The notes under the pieces are model-generated. The model did no database searches. It was given only the letters and a program-made list of their open reading frames with translations, and was not told where the DNA came from. From the NCBI RefSeq assembly GCF_039523335.1, contig NZ_BAAAFC010000001.1, forward strand, positions 1,798,001 to 1,862,000: a stretch of 64,000 nucleotides of DNA. The letters are read 5' to 3'. Positions 1-10,193 of this stretch are shown in pieces. This stretch comes from Marinobacter szutsaonensis (GTDB lineage Bacteria; Pseudomonadota; Gammaproteobacteria; Pseudomonadales; Oleiphilaceae). Numbering within the stretch: position 1 is the stretch's first letter; each line of letters begins with the position of its first letter. The position numbers were made by a program, and so were the translations under genes.

Positions 1-1034
1 ACTTCCGGCGGTTTCGTTTTTTTGGGCTCCGGCTTGTTGACGGTCTTCTCGCTGAGATACTTGCTCAGGTCCAGGTCCGGCAACACACCGTGGCGGATGA
101 GGATGTTATTCAGCTCCTCATACAGTGGACCAAGCTGTTGCAGCACCGTCTGCTCGAACACCTTGAGACTGACCTTCTCCACATCCCGGGACAGCTTCAG
201 CTGGATGAGACCGGCATGGAAGGCCTCGCACACCAGTGCCGGCCCCAATGGATTGTGGTGGCCGGTGGCATTGGCGATACCCAGTTTGTCGAGGCGCAGC
301 TTCAGTTGCAGAAGGTCACCACGGTACTGGGTGTCCGCCTTGGTTACCATCACCCGGATGGTCAGCCAGTCCTCGAATTCGCCCTTGTCAACGATGGAGA
401 GTTCCGAGCCGGGAAAACCCTTGGGGGCCGGCTTCAAAGGCGATTCCAGATTTCTCGACATGTGGTGCCAGATCACCCGCTGCCGGGCCTGGATCTGACC
501 GGAAGCATCCATGAATTCGTTCGCCAGCTGGTCATTGGCTGCTTTCTGGGCGGCCTGTTTCAGGCCTGCAACCATCTGTACGAAGCAGGCATCCATGAGC
601 GGTTCGATGAACTGGGTCACCGCCCTGGCACACTGGTGCAGGACAAACTGGATGCGGTCATTGGGTGCATGGAGGGAGGAGCGTTCCTGATGCCGGGAGC
701 CACCGCACTGGGAAATCATGGCGTCGAGCGCCTCGGGATTGGAGCGCGTAAAGTTCACCCCCATGGCACCGTCAATGCGGCGCACGATGCTGACGTGCAG
801 CTCATGGGCACGCAGGCCATCGGCACTTCGGAAGCGCACGATCAGTTCCGGCTTTGCGCCACGGCCAAGGACCTGATCCAGCTTTCGGGAGGTGTCGCCG
901 GAATAGCGAACGAACAGACCTTCGGCACAAAAGTCCGCAATCTGGCAAGGCCAGGATTCACCGGCGCCCAGATCGATCTGGGCAGCCAGCTTGATGGGTT
1001 GGCGGGGACTTCTACGACGTTCTCTTGAATCCAT
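1..1034 (-). CDS. DUF1631 family protein with PilZ-like N-terminus (partial, runs off left edge)
   Basis: The minus strand is open from an ATG at 1034 to the window edge (about 344 codons, no stop). The first residues carry an RxxxR arginine cluster (RRSPR) followed about 30 residues later by DFCAEG, which resembles the PilZ c-di-GMP-binding pattern RxxxR...[DN]xSxxG, with Cys where Ser is usual. The following helical, Gln/Leu-rich sequence fits the DUF1631 family of Pseudomonas-like bacteria, whose biochemical role is not established. It is divergent from the peptidase gene at 1198, sharing a roughly 160-base intergenic region. The C-terminus lies outside the window. The family call comes from remembered sequence character and is moderately sure; c-di-GMP binding is inference. 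Confidence 0.7.
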   Translation of the reverse strand, partial: MDSRERRRSPRQPIKLAAQIDLGAGESWPCQIADFCAEGLFVRYSGDTSRKLDQVLGRGAKPELIVRFRSADGLRAHELHVSIVRRIDGAMGVNFTRSNPEALDAMISQCGGSRHQERSSLHAPNDRIQFVLHQCARAVTQFIEPLMDACFVQMVAGLKQAAQKAANDQLANEFMDASGQIQARQRVIWHHMSRNLESPLKPAPKGFPGSELSIVDKGEFEDWLTIRVMVTKADTQYRGDLLQLKLRLDKLGIANATGHHNPLGPALVCEAFHAGLIQLKLSRDVEKVSLKVFEQTVLQQLGPLYEELNNILIRHGVLPDLDLSKYLSEKTVNKPEPKKTKPPE

Positions 1035-1197
1035 GAACAACCTGATTTTTCGTACCACCAGCCGACCCTGGGGCAACCCGAGTCCGGTTTGGGTCCCTGA
1101 AACGGTGGATAACGCCACCGGCTACTATGGGCATTATGGCTGTAATATAGTGGCGGGGTCCCGAATGGAAACCAGCCCAAGTATAACACCCAGATCC

Positions 1198-2268
1198 ATG
1201 AAACAGCTTAGTCAGATCTATCTTCTTTTGCTACTGATAACCGGCCTGACCGGGTGTACGACCATTGGCTACTACACCCAGGCAATTACCGGTCACTTAG
1301 ACCTGATGACCCGTGCCGAACCGGTGCCGAAGGTTATCGGCAACGCAGAAACACCCGCCGATATCCGGGATAAACTGGCACTGGCGCTGGAGGCGAGGCA
1401 GTTTGCCCGTGAGCAACTGGCGCTGCCCGTGGGGGATGCCTTCCTGGAATACGTGCAACTGGAGCGCCCCTGGGTGGTGGTGAACCTGGTGGCGGTCCCG
1501 GAATTCTCCCTGGAACCGAACCGCTGGTGCTACCCGTTTGTCGGGTGCCAGGCCTACCGGGGCTACTTCAGCCTGGAGGATGCCAGAGAGGAGCAGGCAC
1601 GGTTCCGGGCGGACGGTTATGACACCTTCATCGGAGGTGTCACCGCCTACTCCACCCTGGGCTGGTTCGACGATCCCCTGCACAGCGGATTTACCCGCCT
1701 CAGTGAGGATCGCATGGTCGCCCTGATGTTCCACGAATTGGCCCACCGGGTGGTCTACATTGCCGAGGACACCACCTTCAACGAAAGCTTCGCCACCGCG
1801 GTGGAACTGGAGGGGCTCCGGCTGTGGCTGAGCCAGCGGGGCGAAGCCGACCGGTTCGACGAGGCGCTGGCGCGACTGCAACGCCGGAACCAGACCCTGG
1901 ATCTTGTCCGCGCCGCCACAGGCGGTCTGAAGGCGCTCTACCGGCAGTCGGATAGCCTGGCTGAGAACATCCTTCGGGCACGAAAGCAGAGAATCCTCAA
2001 GCAGCTTGCTGACGATTACGGAAAGCTGTCAGAGACCTGGACCGAGCCCGGCCCGTTCGGCTCTGCCCCAGTCACCCTCAACAACGCCAACCTGGCCCTG
2101 TTCCGACAGTACAACCAGTTCGTACCAGGGTTCCGCCAGCTGCTATCAGACCATGACCATGACTTCCAGGCCTTCTACCGGGCGGTGGAAGAGCTGGGCC
2201 AGCGTCCGCCGGATCAGCGGAGCGCGGCATTAACCCAGTTGTCACAGAGGTTTGCAGAAAACCTTTGA
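1198..2268 (+). CDS. putative zinc aminopeptidase, lipoprotein (Aminopep family)
   Basis: 356 aa. Residues 1-20 form a lipoprotein signal peptide with lipobox LTGC, so Cys20 is the predicted lipid anchor. Residues 179-183 are HELAH, the HExxH zinc signature, and NESF at 195-198 supplies a likely third zinc ligand, Glu196; this pattern fits the proteobacterial putative aminopeptidase family (Pfam Aminopep). The ATG at 1198 was chosen because the hydrophobic signal peptide starts directly there; the frame is open upstream to 991 but that sequence is not protein-like. Its 3' end overlaps the convergent argA gene by 27 bp (2242-2268). Substrate is unknown; likely membrane-attached in the periplasm. 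Confidence 0.8.
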   Translation: MKQLSQIYLLLLLITGLTGCTTIGYYTQAITGHLDLMTRAEPVPKVIGNAETPADIRDKLALALEARQFAREQLALPVGDAFLEYVQLERPWVVVNLVAVPEFSLEPNRWCYPFVGCQAYRGYFSLEDAREEQARFRADGYDTFIGGVTAYSTLGWFDDPLHSGFTRLSEDRMVALMFHELAHRVVYIAEDTTFNESFATAVELEGLRLWLSQRGEADRFDEALARLQRRNQTLDLVRAATGGLKALYRQSDSLAENILRARKQRILKQLADDYGKLSETWTEPGPFGSAPVTLNNANLALFRQYNQFVPGFRQLLSDHDHDFQAFYRAVEELGQRPPDQRSAALTQLSQRFAENL

Positions 2269-3549
2269 GTTGCGCTGACTGTTATAGGACGCCAGTTTGG
2301 GGCCAGGCAGGGACTGGACGCTCGAAGGCAGGAAACCGCGCTCCCGGAACCAGTGTTCGGTCTGGGTAGTAAGGACAAACAGGTTCTGGATTCCCTGGCC
2401 TCGGGCCAGCTTCTCGATCATCGCCAGCAGCTCATCCCCTCGGCCGGCCCGACGATAGGAGGGGTCAACCGCAAAGCAGGACAATTCCCCGGCGCTTTCC
2501 TCAGGATAAGGGTAAAGGGCCGCGCAGCCGACGATGGTGCCGTCCCGCTCCGCCACCACGAAGCGATCGATTTCGGTTTCCAGCATTTCCCGGGAGCGCC
2601 GCACCAGGATCCCCTGCTCTTCCAGCGGCTGGATCAGCTCGAGGATACCGCCGAGGTCCTCCACGCGGGCCTGACGGATCTTCTCGTAATTGTCACCACT
2701 GACCAGGGTTCCGGAACCATCCAGGGTAAACAGCTCGCCAAGCAGCGCCCCGTCTTCCTCGTAACTGATGATGTGTGCCCGGCGCACGCCTTTGACGCAG
2801 GCATCGCATGCCGCCTTCAGCAGATCCGCATCGTGCCCGGTAACTGTCCCTGCCGCCAGGCGCTCCGAGGCCTGCCGGACCGACAGCTCCCGGATCAGGG
2901 TGCCATCTTCCTCCAGCAACCCCTGATCATCGATGAATACCATCAGCTTCTCGGCCTGAACCGCCGCTGCAACCTGGCTGCCGACATCCTCATAGGACAG
3001 GTTAAAGCTATCCCCCGTGGGTGAATAGCCCATGGGAGGCAGGATCACGATATGGCCCAGCTCCAGAAGTTTCTCGATACCGCTGGCATCAATCCGCCGG
3101 ACCCGGCCGGTGTAACCGAAGTCGACGCCGTCAAGCACGCCCACGGGGCGGGCCGTGACGAAGTTGCCGCTGCTGACCCGGATCCGGGCATTGTGCATGG
3201 GTGAATTGACCAGCCCCATGGACAACTGGCTCTCGAGATAGGCTCGTAAACCACCAATGGCCTCCATGACCATCGGCAGATGCTGTTCGGGGGTGATTCG
3301 CAGCCCCCGGTCAAAGCGGGACTGGGCGCCGGCACTGTCCAGGCGGGCCTGGATCTGTGGCCGGGCACCAAAGGCGACCACCAGGCGCACACCCAGGCTG
3401 CTCAGCAGGGCAATATCATGGATGATATTGATGAAGTTGCCGTGCTCAATGGCATCGCCCGGAATGGTCAGCACCACGGTCCGGCCGCGGTGGGCATTGA
3501 TGTAGGGCGATGAGTGGCGGAAACCATGCAGCCATTCGTTCGATTTCAA
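2242..3549 (-). CDS. argA: amino-acid N-acetyltransferase (N-acetylglutamate synthase)
   Basis: 435 aa, close to the usual ArgA length. It transfers acetyl from acetyl-CoA to glutamate, the first step of arginine synthesis. An amino-acid-kinase-like domain fills about residues 1-285 (GFRHSSPYINAHRG near the start, VSGNFV, YTGRVRRID, FNLSYEDV) and a GNAT acetyltransferase domain the rest (ILVRRSREMLE, CAALYPYPEE, LFVLTTQTEHWFRERGF). These match E. coli ArgA along the length. The start is a TTG at 3549 with GGAG about 9 nt upstream; no ATG is available before the conserved region. It follows argE by 13 nt and is co-transcribed with it. Feedback control by arginine is expected from the family. 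Confidence 0.95.
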   Translation of the reverse strand: MKSNEWLHGFRHSSPYINAHRGRTVVLTIPGDAIEHGNFINIIHDIALLSSLGVRLVVAFGARPQIQARLDSAGAQSRFDRGLRITPEQHLPMVMEAIGGLRAYLESQLSMGLVNSPMHNARIRVSSGNFVTARPVGVLDGVDFGYTGRVRRIDASGIEKLLELGHIVILPPMGYSPTGDSFNLSYEDVGSQVAAAVQAEKLMVFIDDQGLLEEDGTLIRELSVRQASERLAAGTVTGHDADLLKAACDACVKGVRRAHIISYEEDGALLGELFTLDGSGTLVSGDNYEKIRQARVEDLGGILELIQPLEEQGILVRRSREMLETEIDRFVVAERDGTIVGCAALYPYPEESAGELSCFAVDPSYRRAGRGDELLAMIEKLARGQGIQNLFVLTTQTEHWFRERGFLPSSVQSLPGPKLASYNSQRNSKVFCKPL

Positions 3550-3562
3550 TTCCGCATCTCCG

Positions 3563-4732
3563 TCACAGGCAAAACTCCTCGATCAGTCCCCGGAGTATCC
3601 GCACCGTCGGCTCGAGCTGGGACAGTTCCAGGTATTCATCCGGCTGGTGTGCCTGGTCAATGGAGCCGGGCCCCATCACCAGGGTTTCCAGGCCCAGCTT
3701 CTGGAGCCAGGGCGCTTCGGTGGCAAAGGCGACCGCATGGGCGGTGTGGCCGGTGAGCTTTTCACAGGTCCGGACCAGCGCCGCATCAGCCGGCGTCTCG
3801 AATGGCGGCACCCCGTCAAACAGGGGTTCAAAGACCAACCCCAGCTCCCGCCGCTCGGCAACAGGCTGGACCCGGGCCAGAATCGCCTGCCTCAGATCCT
3901 CCATGGCCATGCCCGGCAGTGGCCGGAGATCGAAATGCAGTTCGCACTGGGCACAGATCCGGTTGGGATTATCGCCACCGTGGATACAGCCCAGGTTCAG
4001 GGTGGGAAACTGGACTTCAAAGTTGGGGTTCCGGTACTGCTGCTGCCACTGGCTCCGGAGCGTGAGCAGTTCGGTCAGGGCCTCATGCATACCCTCCATG
4101 GCGTTGCGGCCCAGGGCCGGGTTGGAGGAATGGCCAGACTGCCCCTCGAACTTCAGTCGCTCCATCATGATGCCCTTGTGCATCCGCACCGGCCTGAGAC
4201 TGGTGGGCTCACCGATGACCGCATAACGGGCCTTGGGCTTACCGGCCTCGGCCAGGGCTCGGGCACCGTTCATGGAGCTCTCTTCGTCCGCCGTCGCCAG
4301 AATGATCAGCGGCTGCTTGAGTGTCGCGTCCGAATAGGCTTTGGCGGCCTCGATCGCCAACGGAAAGAAGCCCTTCATATCGCAGGTGCCCAGGCCGTAC
4401 CAGCGGTTATCCCGCTCGGTCAGGGTGAATGGATCGCTCTGCCAGCGTTTGTCATCGAAGGGCACGGTATCGGTGTGGCCGGACAGCACCAGCCCACCGG
4501 GGCCCCGTCCGAGGGTGGCAATGAGGTTGAACTTGCCGGGCATGCCGGGCACTTCGAGGATTTCCACCACGAAACCCAGGGGTTCGAGCCATTCGGCGAG
4601 GGTGCGAACGACCGCCTCATTACTGTGATCCCACTCGGGCGAAGCACTGCTGATCGAGGGCAAGGAAATCAGCCGGGCCAGCATTTCCCTGAGTTCAGGG
4701 ACCTTCGCCCCGGTGTCTGCGGACTGTGCCAT
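3563..4732 (-). CDS. argE: acetylornithine deacetylase
   Basis: 389 aa M20-family metallopeptidase fold. It hydrolyses N-acetylornithine to ornithine and acetate in the linear arginine route. Metal and catalytic residues are visible: SGHTDTVP (His86, Asp88), GTCDMKG (Asp118), ADEES (Glu150/Glu151) and GEPTSLRPV with the dimerisation domain following. Residues LHFDLRPLPGM and the C-terminal E/H region complete the family pattern. It lies directly upstream of argA (13 nt) and 45 nt downstream of the unknown membrane-anchored gene, in the minus-strand arg run. Presence of both argA and argE suggests the linear rather than the argJ-dependent cyclic pathway, although argJ could lie elsewhere. Confidence 0.95.
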   Translation of the reverse strand: MAQSADTGAKVPELREMLARLISLPSISSASPEWDHSNEAVVRTLAEWLEPLGFVVEILEVPGMPGKFNLIATLGRGPGGLVLSGHTDTVPFDDKRWQSDPFTLTERDNRWYGLGTCDMKGFFPLAIEAAKAYSDATLKQPLIILATADEESSMNGARALAEAGKPKARYAVIGEPTSLRPVRMHKGIMMERLKFEGQSGHSSNPALGRNAMEGMHEALTELLTLRSQWQQQYRNPNFEVQFPTLNLGCIHGGDNPNRICAQCELHFDLRPLPGMAMEDLRQAILARVQPVAERRELGLVFEPLFDGVPPFETPADAALVRTCEKLTGHTAHAVAFATEAPWLQKLGLETLVMGPGSIDQAHQPDEYLELSQLEPTVRILRGLIEEFCL

Positions 4733-4777
4733 AGTAATCTCTCAACCCCATCCGGGGTGACCAAGGGTGATCGGATG

Positions 4778-6028
4778 TCATTCACTTCGGCCACGACGCC
4801 AGACCTCGAAGCCGGATACCGCGCTCAACAGCATCGGGTAGGCCACTTCGCCACCGGCAACCTCCCGCGCCACTTCCAGCTCACGCTCCGAGACACTGAC
4901 CAGGCGCCCTTCCACCACGTTGTCATTGGACAGGATCACCCGCACCGGGCGCCCGATCCAGCGGCTGGCCGTTGCAACCGGCTCGGCATACCAACCCGCC
5001 ACTGCCGGATTTTCGCGAGTATCGGCGGACGTCTCCACTGACTCGTCAACCGGCTCGGGCTCCGGCGGCAGGGCCTCCAGGTAGATGTCCGGGACGCCAG
5101 CCCCATTGTAAGCCACTTTCCAGCCAGCCTCCTGACCTTCGGCGTCCGCATCCCTGACCGGTATGCCCAACCAGGGCTCTGATGGCTCGATGCTCAGGTT
5201 CAGTTCGCCGCCTTCCAGCAGCCACTGCCGGTAGAGGGCCAGCAGCTGTTCACTGGCCGCCAGCCCACGGGCATTCAGCCCCTGTTCCAGCGCACCGGTG
5301 GCACGGCGCGCCCACTCCATGGTAGCCAGGCCCGCTTCCCGGGAACAGTAGGCTGCAATCCGGCGCATCAGGCCGCCATCCCTGAGTATAACGGCCATCG
5401 GCTCATCGGAACTGGCCAGGGTGTCTGCCGGTGTCGTCAGATCAATCCGGGCACCGGGCCAGTCTACTTCCACACTGCCGGTCCCGGCGGCGTTCAGCTC
5501 GGCGGATACCCCTGAAGCCGTCTGCTGCACCAGGAGCTCGCCTGCCAGGCCGGTGATGCCCATGCGCATCAGGTCGCCACTGCCCAATTGCTGCCTCGGA
5601 TCCGGCGCGCAGGGCAGCACCAGAAGTGCCGGATCACCCTCGACGCTGGTGCCTTCGGCAGTCACCCAGTTGCGAAACATGTTGGCGTCCAGCACCAGCC
5701 CCAGGCCCTCGGCCCGGAGTGACCAGTGTGCCGGCAGGTTGTCCGGATCGGCCAAAGCCGTGAGCAGGGCCAGCGGTGAGCCGGCATCGAATTCGACACG
5801 GCCCGATGCCAGCGGCTGGGTCAGTCGGAAATCCTGCCACCGGGCATTGGTCAGCAACAGCCGCCCATCCATGCCGGAGCCCACGGTACCCCGCTCGAGT
5901 ACCCCGTAATCGTCCAGGGCCAGACGTGCTTCCGCCATACGCTGGTCGGTCAACCACCAGACGGCGCCCTTGAAGGCCGCAAAGGTCAACAAGGCCAGCA
6001 CAATCAGCAGGGTCAGCAGCCGCTTCAT
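4778..6028 (-). CDS. membrane-anchored protein of unknown function with Sm-like C-terminus
   Basis: 416 aa, not recognised as a named family. Residues 1-24 form one hydrophobic N-terminal segment (signal anchor), so the bulk should be periplasmic. The central region is rich in short beta-like stretches resembling AsmA/YdgA-type proteins, followed by an acidic Pro/Glu linker (EALPPEPEPVDES). The last 60 residues (from about 357: RPVRVILSNDNVVEGRLVSV ... YPMLLSAVSGFEVWRR) have the strand pattern of an Sm-like barrel: a GxPVRVxLxNxxxxEGxL first motif and a final hydrophobic strand. It sits between argB (20 nt) and argE (45 nt), probably co-transcribed, but nothing suggests a role in arginine synthesis. 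The Sm-like call is fold-level inference. Confidence 0.75.
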   Translation of the reverse strand: MKRLLTLLIVLALLTFAAFKGAVWWLTDQRMAEARLALDDYGVLERGTVGSGMDGRLLLTNARWQDFRLTQPLASGRVEFDAGSPLALLTALADPDNLPAHWSLRAEGLGLVLDANMFRNWVTAEGTSVEGDPALLVLPCAPDPRQQLGSGDLMRMGITGLAGELLVQQTASGVSAELNAAGTGSVEVDWPGARIDLTTPADTLASSDEPMAVILRDGGLMRRIAAYCSREAGLATMEWARRATGALEQGLNARGLAASEQLLALYRQWLLEGGELNLSIEPSEPWLGIPVRDADAEGQEAGWKVAYNGAGVPDIYLEALPPEPEPVDESVETSADTRENPAVAGWYAEPVATASRWIGRPVRVILSNDNVVEGRLVSVSERELEVAREVAGGEVAYPMLLSAVSGFEVWRRGRSE

Positions 6029-6048
6029 CCGGAAACTCCTCGGGTGGA

Positions 6049-7008
<960 letters not shown>

Positions 7009-9639
7009 TCAGAAATCGGTCACAATATCGGGAGCCACCCGCTGCAGCTGCTCCCGGAACACATTCTGTATCCGGTCCAGGGCTTCCTCGGTCTCGCCCT
7101 CGAACCGCAGTACCAGCACCGGCGTGGTGTTGGAAGCCCGGCACAATCCCCAGCCATCGGCGTAGTCTACGCGAATACCGTCGATGGTACTGATGTTGCC
7201 GTCACCAAAATCCCCCTCGGCAGCAAGGCGCTCAATGATGGCGAACTTGCTGCTCTCGGTCACTTCGACATTGAGCTCGGGGGTACTGACATCCTCGGGG
7301 AAATCCTCGAACACCTCGTCGCAGTGGCGATCCTCGATGCCGAGGATTTCCAGCAACCGGGCCGCAGAATACAGGCCGTCGTCGAAGCCGTACCAGCGTT
7401 CGCCAAAGAAGATATGGCCACTCATCTCACCGGCCAGAAGGGCACCGATTTCCTTCATCTTGGCCTTCATCAGGGAGTGGCCGGTTTTCCACATGATCGG
7501 CCGGCCGCCGGCCTCCGAGATGACACTGGCCAGGCGCCGGCTGCACTTGACGTCGTAGAGCACGTCGGCGCCGGGATTGCGTGACACCACATCCCGGGCG
7601 AACAGCATCAGCAGCCGGTCGGGCCAGATGATCTTGCCGGTATTGGTCACCACGCCGAGCCGGTCCCCGTCGCCATCGAAGGCAACACCGAGATCGGCAC
7701 CCTCGGCCCGGACCCGGGCGATCAGGTCATCCAGGTTCGCCGGTTTGCCGGGATCCGGGTGGTGATTGGGGAAATCCCCGTCCACTTCACAGTACAGGGG
7801 AACGACCTCGCAGCCCAGCTCCTCGATGAGCAGGGGCGCCAGTTCGCCGGCGATGCCGTTACCGGCGTCCACCACCACTTTCAGGGGCGCAGCCACCGCG
7901 ATGTCGCCCACGATGCGATCCAGATAGGCCCGGCGCACATCCTGGGTGGTCTCCTCACCCTGCCCGCTGACCAGGTCACCCGACTTGGCCCGCTGGTACA
8001 GCTGCTAAATGGCGTCCCCGGAAAGGGTCTCGCCACCGAGCATGATTTTCAGACCGTTGTAGTTGGCCGGGTTATGACTGCCGGTCACCATCACTCCGGA
8101 ACCGGTCTGCAACTCATGAGTCGCGAAATAGAGCACCGGCGTGGGTACCGCGCCGATTTGGATAACGTTGCAGCCTGCCGCCATGACTCCCTGGGCCAGG
8201 GCGTCGGCCAACCCGGGGCTGGAGTGGCGGCCGTCATAGCCGACACACAAGGCGCCGACACCCCGGGCCACCGCCTCGGAGCCGATGGCCTGGCCAATGA
8301 CCCGGACCACATCCTCGGACAGGGTCTCACCGACAATGCCCCGGATATCGTAGGCCCGGAAAATCTCGGGGGACAGCTCCACCGCCGGAGTCTCGGCCGG
8401 GGGGGCCTCCGGAGCCGGCTCATCCTGCAAGGGACCGGTGTCGCCGCTGAAACCCAGCACGTCCTCATCCCCGTCCATCATGTCGATGTCGAGCACATCC
8501 TTGTCCTGGAACAGTGGTTCTTCCTCCGTTCCGGTCTTGGCCCCACCACCCCCTTTCCTGGCGGGCACCGGGGCCGAAGCCCGGGCGAGGCGCTTGTCGA
8601 CACCCTGGGATAACCGGTAAAGGACTTCTCCGGTGGAGGCAATCATGTCCCACCGGAAACCGGGAGGCCTGGAACGTTCGCCCCCGAATACCTTCTGTGC
8701 CCACTGGACCAGGGAGGCAACATCCTGCCGCAGGCTGCGTTGGGCACTGCCGAGCAGGAGCCACACCGCAATGGCCGCAATCAGCACCGGAACACCCACC
8801 ATCAGGGCGATGACCACCATGTCCACCGGGGGCGCCGGCACCCTTGCTGGCCGATAGGACACCGACCAGTCAGGATTGACCAGAGGACGGCTGACCGCCT
8901 CGCCGTTACCGGAGCCCTGGCTGACAACAGTCCGGGCGGTCCCGGACACGGTTTGTACCAGGGCGAGCTGGCCACCCAACTGCGGATTGACCACGGACAG
9001 CAGCGGCTGCAGACGCGAGGCCTCGAACACCATCAGCAGACTGCCGGCGATGTTGTCGGCCCCGGGGTTGCGGACCGGAGTGGCGATCTGCACAAACCAG
9101 CGATTTTCCCGCGGGAAGGCATCCGGGTAGAGTTTGTCTCCGGCTTCCGCCGTACGCGCCAGTTCCAGACCGGCAAACCCCAGCAGGGCATCGTCATCGG
9201 CCGAACGGGGAATGGCTCCGGAAGGGAAAAGGTAGACTGCCTGGATACCGGGCAGGGCTCCGGCAAGCTGCTCCTCGGCCGCGGTCACGGATTCGCCGCC
9301 CTGGACCGCCTGCCGGACGTATGCCTGGGTCGCCAGCCCCTCGACACTCTGCTGCAAAAGCTCGAGATACCGGTTCAGTCGCTCGGCGGCCGCGTCCACC
9401 TCGTGACTCTGCTGCACCAACAGGCGTTCACTGCCCGAGGGCTGAACCACCATGAAGTGCAGCAAAACGACGGAGGCAATTCCGGCCAGCACGACAATCA
9501 GCGCCTGGCTGGCAGCAACCGAAGTCAGACGCCTGAGGCGAGGCCCGGAAGCCTTGACCCTGCCTTTACGTGCCTTGTCGCTTTTCGCCGGTTTGTCATC
9601 TGACGTGTCTTCTGAAGCCTTCTTCCAGCCGAACTTCAT
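7009..9639 (-). pseudogene. algC: AlgC-type phosphomannomutase/phosphoglucomutase with N-terminal membrane domain, interrupted by an amber codon
   Basis: One continuous 877-codon frame apart from TAG at 8007-8005. Residues 42-64 and 272-297 are membrane segments enclosing a periplasmic domain; an acidic linker (about 360-420) joins it to a phosphomannomutase domain starting near 422 (FRAYDIRG). TGSHNP (519-524) holds the phosphoserine, Ser521. Translation stops after residue 544, just past the active-site loop. The remaining frame down to 7009 encodes the sugar-binding and C-terminal domains (FDGDGDR metal loop, GEMSGH, RASNTTPVLVLR) without any frameshift. The extended form resembles the long AlgC of Pseudomonas aeruginosa. 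A single C-to-T change (CAG to TAG) would explain it. Options are a real null mutation, suppression, or a sequence error. The product is normally needed for LPS core, exopolysaccharide and Glc-1-P supply. Confidence 0.85.
8005..8007 (-). other. in-frame TAG inside algC
   Basis: On the minus strand the codons read GCC-ATT-TAG-CAG-CTG. The frame before and after is family-like without shift, so this is a point nonsense codon. The first ATG after it that could restart translation is at 7938, which would omit the active-site serine. Confidence 0.95.
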
Positions 9640-9731
9640 AGTCTATCCCGCGATGTTATTTTTCGTCCTGAACAGGCAGTTACCCGCCAAGTATAGCCGG
9701 CCGGGAATGGGCCGGCATGAACCCGGATTAA

Positions 9732-10193
9732 TCAATGGCTCCCGGTGGAGCCGAAGCCACCCTCTCCCCGGTCACTGGCATCAAATTCATCCACTACCTC
9801 AAAATCGGCCTGCACCACCGGCACCAATACCAGCTGTGCGATCCGCTCACCAACATTCACCGTGAACGTGGTGTTGCCCCGGTTCCAGCACGAAACCATC
9901 AACTCTCCCTGGTAATCGGAATCGATCAGGCCGACGAGGTTACCCAACACAATACCGTGTTTGTGCCCCAACCCGCTGCGGGGAAGAATCATTGCCGCCA
10001 GGGACGGATCGGCAATGTGGATCGACAACCCGGTGGGGATCAGTTGGGTCTGACCCGGCTCCAGCACCAGCGGCTCTTTGAGGCAGGCTCTGAGATCCAG
10101 CCCGGCGGAACCTTCGGTGGCGTACTCGGGGAAAGGAATACTGGTACCGATCCGGTCATCGAGAATCCGGACCTGCAGGGTCTTTTTGGTCAT
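9732..10193 (-). CDS. dut: dUTP diphosphatase (dUTPase)
   Basis: 153 aa, standard trimeric dUTPase length. All five family motifs are present: AGLDLRA (30-36), LPRSG (70-74), [11 protein letters not shown] (88-98) with the catalytic Asp and Tyr, [11 protein letters not shown] (115-125), and the C-terminal glycine-rich GGFGSTG (145-151) that closes over the substrate. It hydrolyses dUTP to dUMP and pyrophosphate, limiting uracil in DNA and feeding thymidylate synthesis. The start ATG overlaps the coaBC stop (10190-10193), indicating translational coupling. It precedes algC, the conserved coaBC-dut-algC-argB order. Confidence 0.97.
   Translation of the reverse strand: MTKKTLQVRILDDRIGTSIPFPEYATEGSAGLDLRACLKEPLVLEPGQTQLIPTGLSIHIADPSLAAMILPRSGLGHKHGIVLGNLVGLIDSDYQGELMVSCWNRGNTTFTVNVGERIAQLVLVPVVQADFEVVDEFDASDRGEGGFGSTGSH

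Noticed and set aside
90..1028. 312-codon plus-strand frame at the left end
   Set aside because: Antisense to the DUF1631/PilZ protein, whose minus-strand frame is longer and family-like.
7009..7938. Separate phosphomannomutase gene starting at 7938
   Set aside because: The frame continues without shift to the amber codon and lacks the active-site serine loop on its own, so it is the tail of algC.
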